From Athripsodes cinereus (Eukaryota > Arthropoda > Insecta > Trichoptera > Leptoceridae), in the NCBI GenBank assembly GCA_947579605.1, contig OX388310.1, forward strand, positions 6,075,557-6,139,556: a stretch of DNA of 64,000 bases. Direction: 5' to 3'. This document shows, in pieces, positions 9,553-20,192 of this stretch. The position numbers and the translations under genes are program-made. How positions within the stretch are numbered: position 1 is the stretch's first letter; every line of letters starts with the position of its first letter. The notes below the pieces were generated by a model. It saw only the letters and a list, made by a program, of their open reading frames with translations, was not told the origin of the DNA and did not search any database.

Positions 9553-12500
9553 AATGAACAATAATATAATATACCCAGGGAAACCATTACACTCTTCTAT
9601 AATTCCCTTCAGTATGTAAATCATTGATCAACAAAGATAATAAAATAATATAATTAAAAAAAAATTGACTTGGTGAAATTTCATGTTTAATATTAGTTGA
9701 ACTAAAACATTGTTGTTTAGTACTTCCACTGGACTTAATGACACAAGCCCCTTGGGACAAATAAAGATATTGCATATATTGTGAAACCATTCACAATATC
9801 GTATATACGTATTTTGTTTTCCAGAAAATTTAAAAAATGTATAGTTAGTATGCAATAAACAGTGTTAATGTAGGTATTATGTTTAATAAAAAATAAAAAA
9901 ATAACATAAAAATAAATCAATACTGAATATTTTTCGTATTCACACATTCCTATCATTAAAAAATTTTCTGTACCAATCACCAACATATATTCTACCAACG
10001 TGATTGTCGGAATTTTCTTAATTTTAATAAATACTAATTTGTCAATTTTTTAAACACTCTGAGCAAAATCTTGTTTAAGGCTAATATTAGTAAGAAATAT
10101 ATTATAGAAATAATGCTCGTGTTAGATTTGCAAAATAAAGAACACCTGAAGACAAAGGCGTGCTTCCCATACATCCAGAATACCGTCTCATGGCTTAGTG
10201 AATACATGCATTATCACAAAATGTATTGATTGCAGCTAATTCTAACGATAATTAAAAATTTTCATATAGCAAAATTACTGGGACCCAACTCAAACCAGAT
10301 AAAACGGTATCTTCTTTGTCATGATAATTTTTGGATCCAACTAATACTAATGCATATCAAGGTCTTATATTCATAACAAAAGCAAGATCGATGTAAAAAA
10401 AAGTCTATTACCGCCACTGCCTTTAAGTAAGGATAATCGTTAATTTAATTAGCATCTTGGGAATATTTAACATCTTTAATCCAGTAAGACCTTCAGAATT
10501 ATAAAGAGGATTAAGGGGAGATTTTATAGTTTAGCATAAACATACAATATTATGTATATCCCATGAAAAGTGTAAAATTCTTTCATAAAAAACAAGATAC
10601 ATTATTGGTATATTCTCATTACAGCCGAGCATTAACGATTAAAACAGATAAACGAGATAATGAACTCTAATTATGGTTAAATCAATTTTTAAAATAATCT
10701 CAAAATGAAAGATTTATTTGTTCAATTTAATGCATAACGTTATCATCAGTATCCGTACTATTAAATTAACATTGCATCTAATTAAGTATGTTACTTCTTC
10801 TGGGAGTGGGGGATAAGGTTTTGAGAATAACTGGTACGTTGTAACAAACGCACAGACTTTTAGAAAAAAAAGTACTTTTTCGCGCTAAAAACCTGTTTTT
10901 ATATTTGAATTCGCTTTCGCGATTTCAGTGCACTTACACCATTGACGAGCTTTTCAAGACTGTAACAGACGTACTTATAACGTAACATCAAGATGTAACA
11001 AATGAACATAGAAATTCAAAATATTTTTTTTTAAATATCTCGAAATTGTTTCATATTAATTAATGCCTTTAAAATAAGTGAAAATATTTTTTAATATACC
11101 TTTTCGTTAACGTCTTACGATTGATTGGGTAAATTTTTTAATTGGTGTCCAACTCTGGTGAACTCATTATACTCTGCAAATTTATTAGCATTCAAAGTTC
11201 TTCAAGAGGCATGCAGGTAATTTAGTCATTTTTTAATACTCCATTAAAGACTTTTGTATGAGATTAGAATACTTTTGAAGAAAATTTTACATAATATTGA
11301 ATATCAAACGCTTCCGTATTCCTTTACTTTACACATTATACACATTCTTCTCATACTATCAAGTATTAAATTTCACCTCCTTTGTCATCACATTATCATT
11401 ATAAAAGAGTAACTTGTTGAAAATATTTTATCTCTTTAAGCCGGGTTATCGCTGTTGAACAAATGCTTGAGTACTATCCTAGTAAACTTGATGCAATCCT
11501 TCCAAGTACACTCGGAATACAAAAAAAGAATTTTTTTTTTATTTTCTAGGCAAGGTTTGCCTGTTTGTTAATAGAATGACAAAATTCTCAGCTAAATTAA
11601 CACTTATGCATTCACATCAAGCCATAGCGTAGTGGATACTTAATTGTAGTAACTATAGTATCAGTCGCTACATGCGGCAAGTACAGCTCAAGGCCATTGG
11701 AATCAATAAAAGAATATCTAAAAGATTAGTTTTTTTCAAATCAGTTTAATTTCTTGGAATAAACAGTACATAGTTTCTAGTAGAATATTTACAGGTTTTG
11801 CATTACCTGTCACAAAATCCTTTCCAAGAATAATTACTGCTAATTTTTGTTCGCCTTTCAACGCTCATTTTGGAAACATATTTACTGTGGAAACAAAACT
11901 TGTCTATTCAAAGTGATTCAGCGCTGATTGAGGCGAACCTATTATTCTAGTATGGTAGACATAGAAACAGAGTATTGTAAAAATGGTCATCCAGGTCTTC
12001 GTAAATTTCGCAAATGGAAAGAAAGTGTTTTTTCTAACAACTGCTATCCCATATTTAAAAAAAAAAATTGCTCCATTTATCAACAAATCAAAGCCAAACT
12101 CATTTTTTTCATGTGACACGATTACTCTTTTTATTAGCCCTTGTATACAGTAGGTACCATCCGAATCAACGGCATACTGATGTAAAGAACACTATACATA
12201 CATGTGAATTTCTACACCTTAGAGCCTCTCAAAATACTAGGTACCATAAGATATCCAGGATTAGAGAACATGTTTTGAAAATCAGAGAAAGTACCTACAA
12301 AAGATTTTACAAATGATGGTGCACATGCACAATGCCACCATATAACGATAATAATACAAGATAAATTTCACATTTTGATCTGAGTAAACACACTTGGATA
12401 TCTTATTATCACTAGCAAAGTTGCGTTATCCGAGTTGCCATCCGAATCTGCTTTGTCCGAGTGCACTCTTATAGTGATAATCGACTTTATTATTTATAAT

Positions 12501-12711
12501 ATCTTCTTTCATAAAAGGCTAAGTGCTTCAATTATTACATAACTTCACATAAAAGCTAACTACTGACCTGCATTATATCTTCAATGTAATAAGGTTATAA
12601 AAATCCATATAACTATTTATTATGTACCTGTAACCCACTTTTAACTTATTAAATTAAATTTTATATCTTTGCTTCGTGGAATCTCAGGCAAGGATTAATA
12701 TCTTAAACTCT
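9553..12711. other. 3.1 kb AT-rich spacer, no gene seen
   Basis: Open frames are short and low in complexity. No splice-flanked exon, transposon protein or RNA gene could be supported. Probably intergenic or intronic. Confidence 0.45.
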
Positions 12712-13042
12712 TTTTTGTAAATGTGTGAGTGTGCTGTAAAAGGCAGTTGTTCATAGACCATCACGAGTATAACAATGAAGTTATTTTCTGAGTATCTTTA
12801 TTTTATAAGAAAAGATAGGAAAAAGTATGTGAGAAATGCTGCAGGGGGACCAGTGTATGAGGCGTTTAGGCAGGCGGAGGACAGGGCGCGGTGGAAGAGC
12901 TTTTCGCTTGGTTGGGGTCATGGTGGTCACGATCCTCAGCATTGAGGAACCGACTTGGAAGAAGAAGAAGAATAATAATACAGCAAGTCCACTGGCTACC
13001 CTTTTTTGGGTGATAACGTGATGGCATAGTATAGTAGTAGCT
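12712..13042 (+). repeat. Repeat family C copy split by an RTE fragment
   Basis: The 5' block (GTGAGTGTGCTGTAAAAGGC) is at 12720-12745 and the 3' block (CTGGCTACCC...GTGATGGCATAGTATAGTAG) at 12988-13040. In other copies these lie about 160 bp apart; here an RTE tail lies between them. Either the LINE inserted into the family C copy or two partial copies are adjacent. Confidence 0.45.
12790..12976 (+). pseudogene. RTE-type LINE 3' terminal fragment
   Basis: The plus-strand frame encodes RNAAGGPVYEAFRQAEDRARW, then GWGHGGHDPQH-stop, the typical end of a lepidopteran RTE ORF. A (GAA)n/(TAA)n tail follows at 12956-12976. The same end, degraded, is at 38445-38512 (GHDPQL-stop then GAAGAAAAAG). 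Confidence 0.62.
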
Positions 13043-13253
13043 ATAAATTCACGAAATCTTCACAAATTAAGTATGTAGTTGGGGCTAACTACACTTAATA
13101 AACATGCAAGTCTTCTTCTCCGTGACAACAAAAAATTAAACCATTCAGTAAGTACAGTTGGGAAACCTCATCACTGAATTTAAGAGAATGTCTTTATCGA
13201 TGTTATTTTCACAATTAATCATTGTATGAGGTTATATATGTAAAAGGTTATAG

Positions 13254-13464
13254 ATGAAACTACCATATAAGGCTTAGAAAAGACAACGTCACCTGATTCA
13301 GTAGTACCCCGGACGGAACCCTCATCCCTACCTTGTCGCGAGGAGTGCTTTTTCCAATCCATGTCGCATGGTAGCTTAATTGGACAAAGCACTACTCGTG
13401 TCCCGTCCGGGCACTACCGAATAAAGTTGTGTGGTCTTTTCTGAAACTTATATGGTAGTTTCAT
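13254..13464. mobile_element. Hairpin MITE, about 211 bp
   Basis: The two ends are inverted repeats beginning ATGAAACTACCATATAAG, followed by AGAAAAGAC after a short mismatch. Inner parts also pair: GTAGTACCCCGGACGG on the left with CCGTCCGGGCACTAC on the right. The whole element could therefore fold as one long imperfect hairpin. No coding content. Target duplication not clear. It lies only 10 bp from the start of a SINE A copy. Confidence 0.6.
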
Positions 13465-13474
13465 GTGTTAAATT

Positions 13475-13652
13475 GAGTTCGTCGGTAGCCTGGAGGTAGA
13501 GTCTCGGCCTTCAGAACAAGGGGTCCGTGGTTCGATTCCAGGTGCCGGCATACTCCCCTTTCACGGCACAAGCTTTTAGCTTAGTGTGAAAGGTGTATAA
13601 GGTTGTATTTGGGTTTATAACAAACCCAGATATATCTTTTAAAAAAAAAAAT
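13475..13652 (+). mobile_element. tRNA-derived SINE family A, copy 1
   Basis: The head (13481-13549) resembles a tRNA. GTCGGTA can pair with the closing TGCCGGC as an acceptor stem, an A-box-like TAGCCTGGAGG follows, and a B box GGTTCGATTCC is at 13529-13539. After the head comes a non-tRNA body (CACAAGCTTTTAGCTTAGTG) and a tail ending CCCAGATATATC plus a run of A. A second copy starts at 30199 with the same first 11 bases, and a 3' remnant is at 50617. It is not a functional tRNA gene, because the middle does not make a proper anticodon arm. Confidence 0.72.
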
Positions 13653-13659
13653 TACATGT

Positions 13660-13712
13660 ACGAGTTTATTTTTTCAAACATCTGCCTTTAACAGGACACA
13701 TGAAAACTTATA
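13660..13712 (-). repeat. Repeat family C, 5' fragment
   Basis: Read on the minus strand it begins with the family's CTCTTTTTTATAAGTTTTC block, then GTGTCCTGTTAAAGGCAGATG. No 3' half is present. Confidence 0.45.
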
Positions 13713-14145
13713 AAAAAGAGTTTGGACCATTCCTTTGTCACTTTGTCATAAGTTAAATCTCATAAAAACAAGCTTGAAATTAAATTTTAAAATATATTTT
13801 CATATATTTTATGACGTCATATTATTTAATTATTTGCAGTTATTATTTATTCAATTTCGTTTGTTCCGTATAATTAAACGGGGACAAATATACATACAAA
13901 GTAGATTTCTATAATATATTATGCGTAAATTAAAAATTTTAATTTCCACAATACAATATAATGCATACGTAAAACGTGTAGTTGCTATAATGAATAAAAA
14001 TGATATTTTGTATTCTACCTTTTCGTGTGTCACATAAAAATGACAAAGTGTTATAATACTGTCATGGAATTATTGTATACTAGCTTTTTACTCGATTTTA
14101 CTAGAAAATAATCATCAACATGAAAAAAAAAGTGCGTATAATAAC
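13713..14145. other. AT-rich spacer, nothing recognised
   Basis: No supported feature. Confidence 0.4.
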
Positions 14146-14149
14146 AGTT

Positions 14150-14320
14150 ACAGACCTTGACCCAGTTTAATACCGAATTGAAAACACATCTTTTCAAGAA
14201 ATCTTATGAATTAAACTGTATATTATGTAACATCTCTGCTAATATTTTGCAACGCTAGCGAATACCATCAACATCTTATGCGCCCTTGAGATGGATCTGT
14301 CCACAAAACGGTGCTATAAA
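14150..14320 (+). pseudogene. CR1/L2-type LINE 3' end fragment
   Basis: The plus-strand frame includes FNTELKTHLFKKSYE, which matches the KLKTLLFKKS end of the copy at 3573-4100. Further on it has the conserved TGCGCCCTTGAGATGG block and an ACGGTGCTATAAAAT terminus. Degraded and out of frame in places. It directly abuts element A copy 2. Confidence 0.6.
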
Positions 14321-14322
14321 AT

Positions 14323-14640
14323 CGTCAAGAGGCATGTGCGCACATTTTTATTTGGGCATACTCTTTTAAAACTGTTCATTAAGGCATTAACATTGTAGTT
14401 TGAACTCTTTATTGGCATGTGATATTATTCTTTAAGTATTGAATTTTAATATTTGATACTAAGAATCACATAAGATGTCATTATAAAATGTTGAAATAAC
14501 TATTTGTCGGATACTTCAGGAGTCCAAGGACTCCTGTTTATCCGTTACGGTAACAATTTAGATGTCATTATAAGCAGTTTATTCTAGAAATGTCAAAACA
14601 TTTATGAATTCACATGTCCCTCTTTGAATATGCAACGACG
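14323..14640. mobile_element. Inverted-repeat element A, copy 2 (lacks the element B insertion)
   Basis: It matches copy 1 in reverse orientation. GGCATGTGCGCACATTTTTA (14331 onward), then CTGTTCATTA, GTGATATTATTCTTTAAGTA, TTGAATTTTAATATT at the site where element B sits in copy 1, AAGAATCACAT, and finally the right end TTTGAATATGCAACGACG. The left tip is partly deleted. It also carries about 80 bp absent from copy 1, including a palindrome (14508-14544). Confidence 0.62.
14508..14544. repeat. Palindrome CGGATA...AGGAGTCC/GGACTCCT...TATCCG
   Basis: The arms AGGAGTCC and GGACTCCT pair around a 2-base centre, and CGGATA pairs with TATCCG further out. A similar palindrome is at 53259-53294. The GGATAAAC...GGAGTC wording is also found in the terminal repeats of element B. 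Confidence 0.55.
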
Positions 14641-14689
14641 ATATGAAAAAATGACGCAGCCAGAACCTTTGTCTTTTATATTATTATAG

Positions 14690-14967
14690 AAACTGCAGAT
14701 CTTTGCTACCTGCTTTGGCACACTTGGCATGTTTTGAGAATGTCCAATGATAGTTGGCCAAAAAGAGCGCTGTTCTTCCGTCCGCAAGGGTTCCATCGGC
14801 CCGGGCGTCCCTCTTTCACAATACACCGTTCCTATGCCAACGATATCAGAGCGCAGAGAATGTCATGGAAAGAGGTGACGCAATTAGCGCAGAGACGCTC
14901 TAAATGATGGAGGCTGATTTCTGCCCTGTTCTCCCGAGAGGAGCGTTAAGGGCAATGATGATGATGA
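14690..14967 (+). pseudogene. RTE-type LINE 3' terminal fragment
   Basis: The plus strand has RMSNDSWPKRALFF and HRPGRP in one frame, then a frame change to NDIRAQRMSWKEVTQLAQRR, followed by a short 3'UTR and an (ATG)n tail at 14955-14967. These are the WxxRxL...GRPR and MSWxxVxxLAQxR blocks at the end of RTE-like polyproteins. Several frameshifts and stops show it is dead. Confidence 0.6.
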
Positions 14968-15847
14968 TTGGCATACCAGTTTTAAAGAAAAACATTAATA
15001 CTAACAAATGTTTCAAATTAATTGTGCGATGTTTTGATTATTGTTGTACAATCGTCGCTATGATACTCATCCAGCTGTGACACGGATATTCTCTGTGACT
15101 AAATAATAATAATAATAAAAGTAATGAATGGTAAATGGACAAATTAATTAATTATATTTTTTAATCAAAATGTTTCATCTGCCCCGCCCTTGGGGTGACA
15201 ACAACACAACCTGCCCACATCTAGATAATACTATTTATTCGCATTTACTCCTTCCCTCAGTTAGCTACTCATTTCTAATAATTCCTTACAACACTACAAC
15301 GTTCTATAAACACTAAACGTGGATAAACTTTAAACTTAAGCTAGCGATAAACCATAGATCACAGCAAAAAAATTATACATTTTTGGGCATACTGGTGGAT
15401 GATCGCTTCTTCTAGTTAATACATGTTTAGTAATATAAGGTTTAACTTAGGCATTGAATAAAATTTAATAAGTGGATAAATTTAGACAAGCAAGCAAGCA
15501 ACCACAGCATTTTTATATAATTTTTTGGTCGTTCTTATAGGTGATAACATGTTTTAGTTGATCCATTTTTAGATAAATAATGATAAATTATCAAATAGTT
15601 GAGTAAGACTAACGCACGACCGGTTTCGCGGACTCCGAGTTCGCATCATCAGAATTGAATCTATACTGAATTAAACAAAAACAAAAACAAAAGTTTATTT
15701 TATTTGATAATTTAAATTGAAGTGTTACAAAGTTAATGCCGATACAATTAATGAAATAATGATAATCTTGGGTATTCATAATGACCATTTTTTCTTCTTC
15801 TTCTCCTTTAAGATGATTTGCTCGGAATAAGTTTCTTCTTGTGACGC
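14968..15847. other. AT-rich spacer
   Basis: No gene seen. A GC-richer patch at 15613-15650 (ACGACCGGTTTCGCGGACTC...GCATCATCAGAA) looks like a fragment of a dispersed repeat, but I could not find a second copy here. Confidence 0.4.
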
Positions 15848-16400
15848 CACAGACCAGATATCTTTCAATATTTAAGTTAGTCTTCCTGGAAATTGTAATA
15901 TATTTAACAAGCGTATTTGCATTTAATAATTTAAGATGGTCTTAAAATTCTCCTTAAATAAATACATTTACAATAAATACGTTTTGTATGGGCGTTTGCA
16001 CACCTACGCGACACAAATATTTATTCTTGTGAAAATCTGCTTATTGGAGAATAACAATAGAAATTAAAATAGAGAGATTGCTAATTTAATTATATTTCTC
16101 TGTAATGTTGACAATCATGTCACAGACCTCTGTAATGTCACAGACCAGATATCTTTCAATATTTAAGTTAGTCTTCCTGGAAATTGATATATTTTTAACA
16201 AACATATTTGCATTTGATAATCTAAGATGGTCTTAAAATTCTCTTTGAATAAATAAATTTTCATTAAATACATTTTGTATGGGCGTTTGCACACCTACGC
16301 GACACAAATATTTATTCTTGAGAAAATCTGCTTATTGGAAAATAACAATAGGAATAATAATTGAGAGATTGTTAATTTAATTATATTTCTCTTTTACATA
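15848..16400. repeat. Tandem duplication, period 291 bp, two copies
   Basis: CACAGACCAGATATCTTTC starts both copies, at 15848 and 16139. Both contain GTATGGGCGTTTGCACACCT followed by ACGCGACACAAATATTTATT and end near TTAATTATATTTCTCT. The copies differ at several percent of sites and small indels, so the duplication is old. No open frame runs through it. Confidence 0.75.
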
Positions 16401-16439
16401 TATCGCGTTAACATTTACTAACAACATAATAAATTCATT

Positions 16440-16565
16440 ATCCAAGAAAATTTATATAAATGTATGAGAAATTGTGTGAATATGGAGGAAGGGAAAGAAT
16501 GTGTAAGGATAGATCAATGGCGTTCTTTTCTCTCAGCCTATCGTTGTTTGTTTGAACCCTATAAA
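16440..16565 (+). pseudogene. LSAYP-type RTE-like LINE, C-terminal fragment
   Basis: The plus-strand frame gives MRNCVNMEEGKECVRIDQW and then RSFLSAYR. This aligns with MRNCMNDEKATEVYKDRSIW / RSVLSAYP at 51885-52128. Very short and degraded. Confidence 0.5.
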
Positions 16566-16569
16566 TGTA

Positions 16570-17376
16570 GAACAGTATATGGCATATATTTAAGAATATG
16601 ACTTAAAAAAACGGTATCTTGTGCAAAATGATCACTCATTTATAGAAATATTCATTCTCAAACATGATCATAACCACTCTATCATTTTATGAGAAGCTAT
16701 TAAAGAAAATCACCTTTTTCACGACAGATTAAACTATGAAATTTGCAAAGACGCATATTTGACTAGAAAATAGTTATTTGTTACTTTTGTCTTAGCTCCA
16801 TTGGGATATCCAGTAGTTTCTTGTAGACAAGGTTCTCAATATTAGACCGAGGTCTGAAAAACCTTCTTCGTATGATAATCCAAATGACTGCCTCATCATA
16901 AATACTAATAGAATGTGTAAAAAAGTTGCCTAGCTCACAAAGAACTAAACAGACTCCAAAATATGCTAAGTGTTACTGCAAATATTCCCAAACGATTGCA
17001 AGAAAAAGGAATTTCCCTTTGAACAAATTTTATACAGTGAAAAGTCCAACATATTGATCATGAAGTTATAGTTTTTGTTAAAAACGAAAAGTTATGAATG
17101 GTCAAAACTAAATAATAAAATAACAAAATAATATAAATAATACGTCTAGTCGATAAAATAATGATTTTGGTTTCAACAGCACGTCATCATTAATGTGGTA
17201 CACTAATAAATCTACTGTAATTAAAATTCTGACATCGTTACATTTGATACGAACGCAATCTCAGATTTATGTTACAGTTCATGTTATTTATTACCCACCT
17301 ACTACTTCCTATGTTTATGTGAATGTAAGTGGGTTGCGCGCTGTTTTAGCTGCCGCCACGCAAATCAAACCGCTCA
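16570..17376. other. AT-rich spacer
   Basis: No supported feature; candidate upstream region of the EF-hand gene. Confidence 0.35.
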
Positions 17377-17417
17377 TATAAATAATTCGATTTTACGAAA
17401 GATATCGGTTTTACAGT
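17377..17417 (+). promoter_or_regulatory. Possible TATA box and initiator upstream of the EF-hand gene
   Basis: TATAAATA at 17377-17384 lies about 36 bp before ACAGT at 17413-17417, which loosely fits an arthropod initiator. The spacing is slightly long. It is 340 bp upstream of the start codon at 17761. In AT-rich DNA such matches arise by chance, so this is weak. Confidence 0.2.
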
Positions 17418-17760
17418 GCTGAACTTTCTTGTGCACGCTAACATTACAAAACCGCGTAGTTTTTTGCATCTCATCATCTCTTAAACTTCATCAAAACTCG
17501 AAATAAATTAATATTCATTATTGTTGATTGTCTCTTCAAAACTTTAACAAGTCATCATTTTGTGTTACATTCCCGCTTCTATTGACAAAATACGTGTTAA
17601 AAAAATCGACCCTTCCGGGAATCACTTTGTTGTCTCCTGTAGTGATCGGTGTATGTCCGGTAGTGTAACAGAAAAGGATAACAACACCGACTACTCGCAA
17701 CAACACAGCGGGTGAAAGAGACAAAAACACTGCTTTGTCTCACGATTCCAATTTACCACG

Positions 17761-18123
17761 ATGCCTATCTCATATCTCCGTAAGAAGAAGCTTCTCTATG
17801 TGTCCAACGTTTTCTTTGATGTCAACCAAAGTGGAACGCTCGAAAAGAAGGACTTCGAGTTAGCTATTGAGAAAATCTGCACTCTTCGTGGATGGCCCCA
17901 GAGTCATCCTAAGAACGTAGAGACGTACGACACCATGACCAAGATATGGGATGTCCTGAGGCAGAGAACTGATGCCAATAAAGATGGAGAGGTGTCTGTG
18001 AATGAATGGAGTTCTATGTGGGATAGTCCCGACTGTCCTCTGCAGTGGCAGCAGCGTTACATGAACTTCATGTTTGACCCAGAAGATGCTTCCAACTTAA
18101 CTAAAAAGCCACGGCGCTCTTGA
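17761..18123 (+). CDS. Calexcitin-like EF-hand protein, truncated and fused to a LINE 3' end
   Basis: The 120-aa product resembles calexcitin/sarcoplasmic Ca2+-binding proteins, cytosolic four-EF-hand buffers or sensors. EF loop 1 is D20-V-N22-Q-S24-G-T26 to D31. EF loop 2 is canonical, D71-A-N73-K-D75-G-E77 to E82. The WQQRYMNFMF block (96-105) is followed by PEDAS, where loop 3 should begin. Homology stops there, and the last residues KKPRRS come from LINE DNA read in a non-native frame (junction about 18094-18104). The domain region is uninterrupted by introns. The start ATG has a reasonable context. Loops 3 and 4 are lost, so any product would bind calcium differently. Either a chimeric retrocopy or a gene truncated by the LINE. 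Confidence 0.72.
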   Translation: MPISYLRKKKLLYVSNVFFDVNQSGTLEKKDFELAIEKICTLRGWPQSHPKNVETYDTMTKIWDVLRQRTDANKDGEVSVNEWSSMWDSPDCPLQWQQRYMNFMFDPEDASNLTKKPRRS

Positions 18124-18189
18124 GATGGTCACGGACCAATAAACAGCGCCAAAAAAATTATCTTTTTATTATTATTATTATTATTATTA
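18103..18189 (+). mobile_element. CR1/L2-type LINE 3' terminus forming the end of the EF-hand gene
   Basis: AAAGCCACGGCGCTCTTGAG, then ATGGTCACGGACCAATAAAC and AGCGCC, then an (ATT)n tail at 18160-18189. This matches the last 50-60 bp and the tail of the copy at 3573-4100 almost base for base. No LINE sequence precedes 18103, so the LINE part is less than 90 bp long. Confidence 0.8.
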
Positions 18190-18444
18190 CTCGTACACAC
18201 CCCAAAGGGTCAATTAATACGACTAGATTGTATGAAACCAATTTTTTTATTTGCGATTTCATGAGTAGGTATACATTATCTTCTATTCACGATGAATCAG
18301 TGAATTATGATGTTTTTCTTTTTGTTATGAGCGGAAATTTGTTTTTAATATTATGGGTGAACTTTGCTTATTTTTGATAGTAAGAATGGTTGATCAGATA
18401 AACCTATATTTATGAGTATTTTTGTAAATTTACTGCAATAAGTT

Positions 18445-18575
18445 TTCATCAGAAATCGACGTTCGTGCTTGAGAGTTTGCGTAATTGTAGAGGAGACGAA
18501 AGAAGAATGTTGTTCCTTTCTCTCTGCCTACCTCACTAAGGATGCGGCGTGAAGGAATAGGTAAATAGCTTTCAT
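18445..18575 (+). pseudogene. LSAYP-type RTE-like LINE, 3' terminal fragment
   Basis: It carries AATCGACGTTCGTGCTTGAG, CGTAATTGTAGAGGAGACGA, CTTTCTCTCTGCCTACCTCA and GGATGCGGCGTGAAGGAATA. In translation this is the ...NRRACLRVCVIVEE...FLSAYLT end of the family, with several frame changes. Confidence 0.5.
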
Positions 18576-18579
18576 GTAC

Positions 18580-19416
18580 ATAATTACCTTTTTCTCTCCT
18601 CGTAATGTAATAACGCTTAAATTAATGATGTAAAATATGAATATTTTGCTTACTTTTTTTACAATTTTTTTTTATGAAAACTGCGTATTATATGCGTAGA
18701 TTAAAATTGTCTTAGAAAAACTTTACTTGAGAAATAACTTATTCAATGATGGATACACTTACTCAAAATGAAATCGAAAATTCAAAATAGCATTATTAAA
18801 TATTTGTTCCACAATGTACATATTTTTTCAATTTTTCAAATGACAGCTATTGATAGTTGAGTAAAAAATGAGATTAATTTTAGACGAACATAGAGTCAAA
18901 ATACGAAAATGTTCATTATTTGTGAGTAACGTTTCATATAGCCAAGAATAATAATTCGAAAGATACTTATTCCGTGATTGTGACTACAGGTGTAAGTATC
19001 GAATTCTCCGCCATTAGTTTAATCAATCAAATAAAATTTTCATTTAGGTCAAATCGTGATTTACAACATGTCCACAGGTTTACAATAGACGCACTGTAGT
19101 ACCATATTTCTTCACAGGACAGTCATTTGTAGTTCTTCTACAAACAATTATTATTGTTTACGTGTACTTATTGCTTTCGTGACTCGAATAAAACAAATAC
19201 AGAGAAAACAATTTGTTTACAGAAAAATCGTATGTCGATATGAACGAAACGAAACATGGGTGTAACATAACATATATAGACAATTCACACAGATCGAGAT
19301 AGTCCCAAACTAAGATGAATCTTGTGTACGATGCACTTAACACATGTACACGTAACACGCAGACCCAGGACAATTTGAAAAAGGTTTTACCTAAAACTTA
19401 AGTCAATTCTTGTCGT
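18580..19416. other. AT-rich spacer
   Basis: No supported feature; the open frames here are short. Confidence 0.4.
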
Positions 19417-19772
19417 GAATACATACATACATACATACATACATCTTCTTCCCCTTGTCCTAGCTGGGTCGGGGGCCCATTGCGCCTAGGTACCTCCTCC
19501 AGAGATCCCTGTCCACCGCTGCTTCCAGGACCTCTGGTCACTCCAAACCAAGTCTTTCATCACACAAGTTTGACACCTGCCCTTGCCAGCTTCTTCTAGG
19601 GCGTATGTTCGTGAGGCTCTCAATGTGGAACCGGTACTCCTGCATATAGAGAGGTCGCAGTTGCGATGGCTGGGTCACGTTCTCCGCATGCCAGAGGACA
19701 GACTACCACTTAGATCTTTGGAGGCTGTGGGAGAGGGCAGAAGACCGGTGGGCCGCCCTAGAAGAATACATA
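19417..19772 (-). mobile_element. RTE-like LINE fragment with an inverted 5' part (twin-priming structure)
   Basis: Reading right to left, the segment 19603-19417 is sense-strand LINE: EAAVDRDLWRRYLGAMGPRP-stop, then a (TATG)n tail at 19420-19443. The adjoining segment 19604-19768 is in the opposite orientation and encodes the region immediately upstream in the protein: REALNVEPVLLHIERSQLRW, LGHVLRMPEDRLPLRS, RRPVGRPRR. The two pieces share CGCCCTAGAAGAA at the point where they would join in the parent RNA (19754-19766 and the complement of 19591-19603). GAATACATA occurs on both sides (19417-19425, 19764-19772) and may be the target duplication. Sense 3' end plus inverted upstream part is the signature of twin priming. 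Confidence 0.72.
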
Positions 19773-20084
19773 TTGTATCCAAAATATTCAATGTAACTCA
19801 ATATAATATGGAACGTGGATACCTTTATGTATCCGTGATTATCATTTAATCTCTTTATTTACCTATCTGTATTTATAATATGACGTGGAAATCATGTCCT
19901 AGAATTGATGAATTATTGTACAGTGTCCTTGTGGTGCTTTGGCACATTAATAACACTTTAATGTTATCCAATAATAATAACAATTTATTATTGTGTTTTC
20001 TTCCATATTTATTTATTCTTCCAGTACAAAAGTAGTATTTTGAATAAATTAAAATAAGCGTTTAGATCTACTATAGATTAAATA

Positions 20085-20142
20085 AAGACCCCACCACAAT
20101 GTGGGATTAATAATTGCCCAAAGAGAAGAAGAAGAAGAAAGA
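20085..20142 (+). repeat. LINE 3' terminus with (GAA)n tail
   Basis: ACCCCACCACAATGTGGGAT, then GCCCAAAGAGAAGAAGAAGA. A short non-coding end followed by a simple-repeat tail, in the style of RTE or Jockey 3' ends. The parent family is not certain. Confidence 0.4.
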
Positions 20143-20192
20143 TTACATAAATAAACACGAGACGTCTTCCATCTTTCGACTTCGGCACTATA

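Noticed and set aside
13481..13549. A functional tRNA gene
   Set aside because: A/B boxes and an acceptor-like pairing exist, but the anticodon arm does not form, and the sequence continues into a SINE body with a second diverged copy at 30199.
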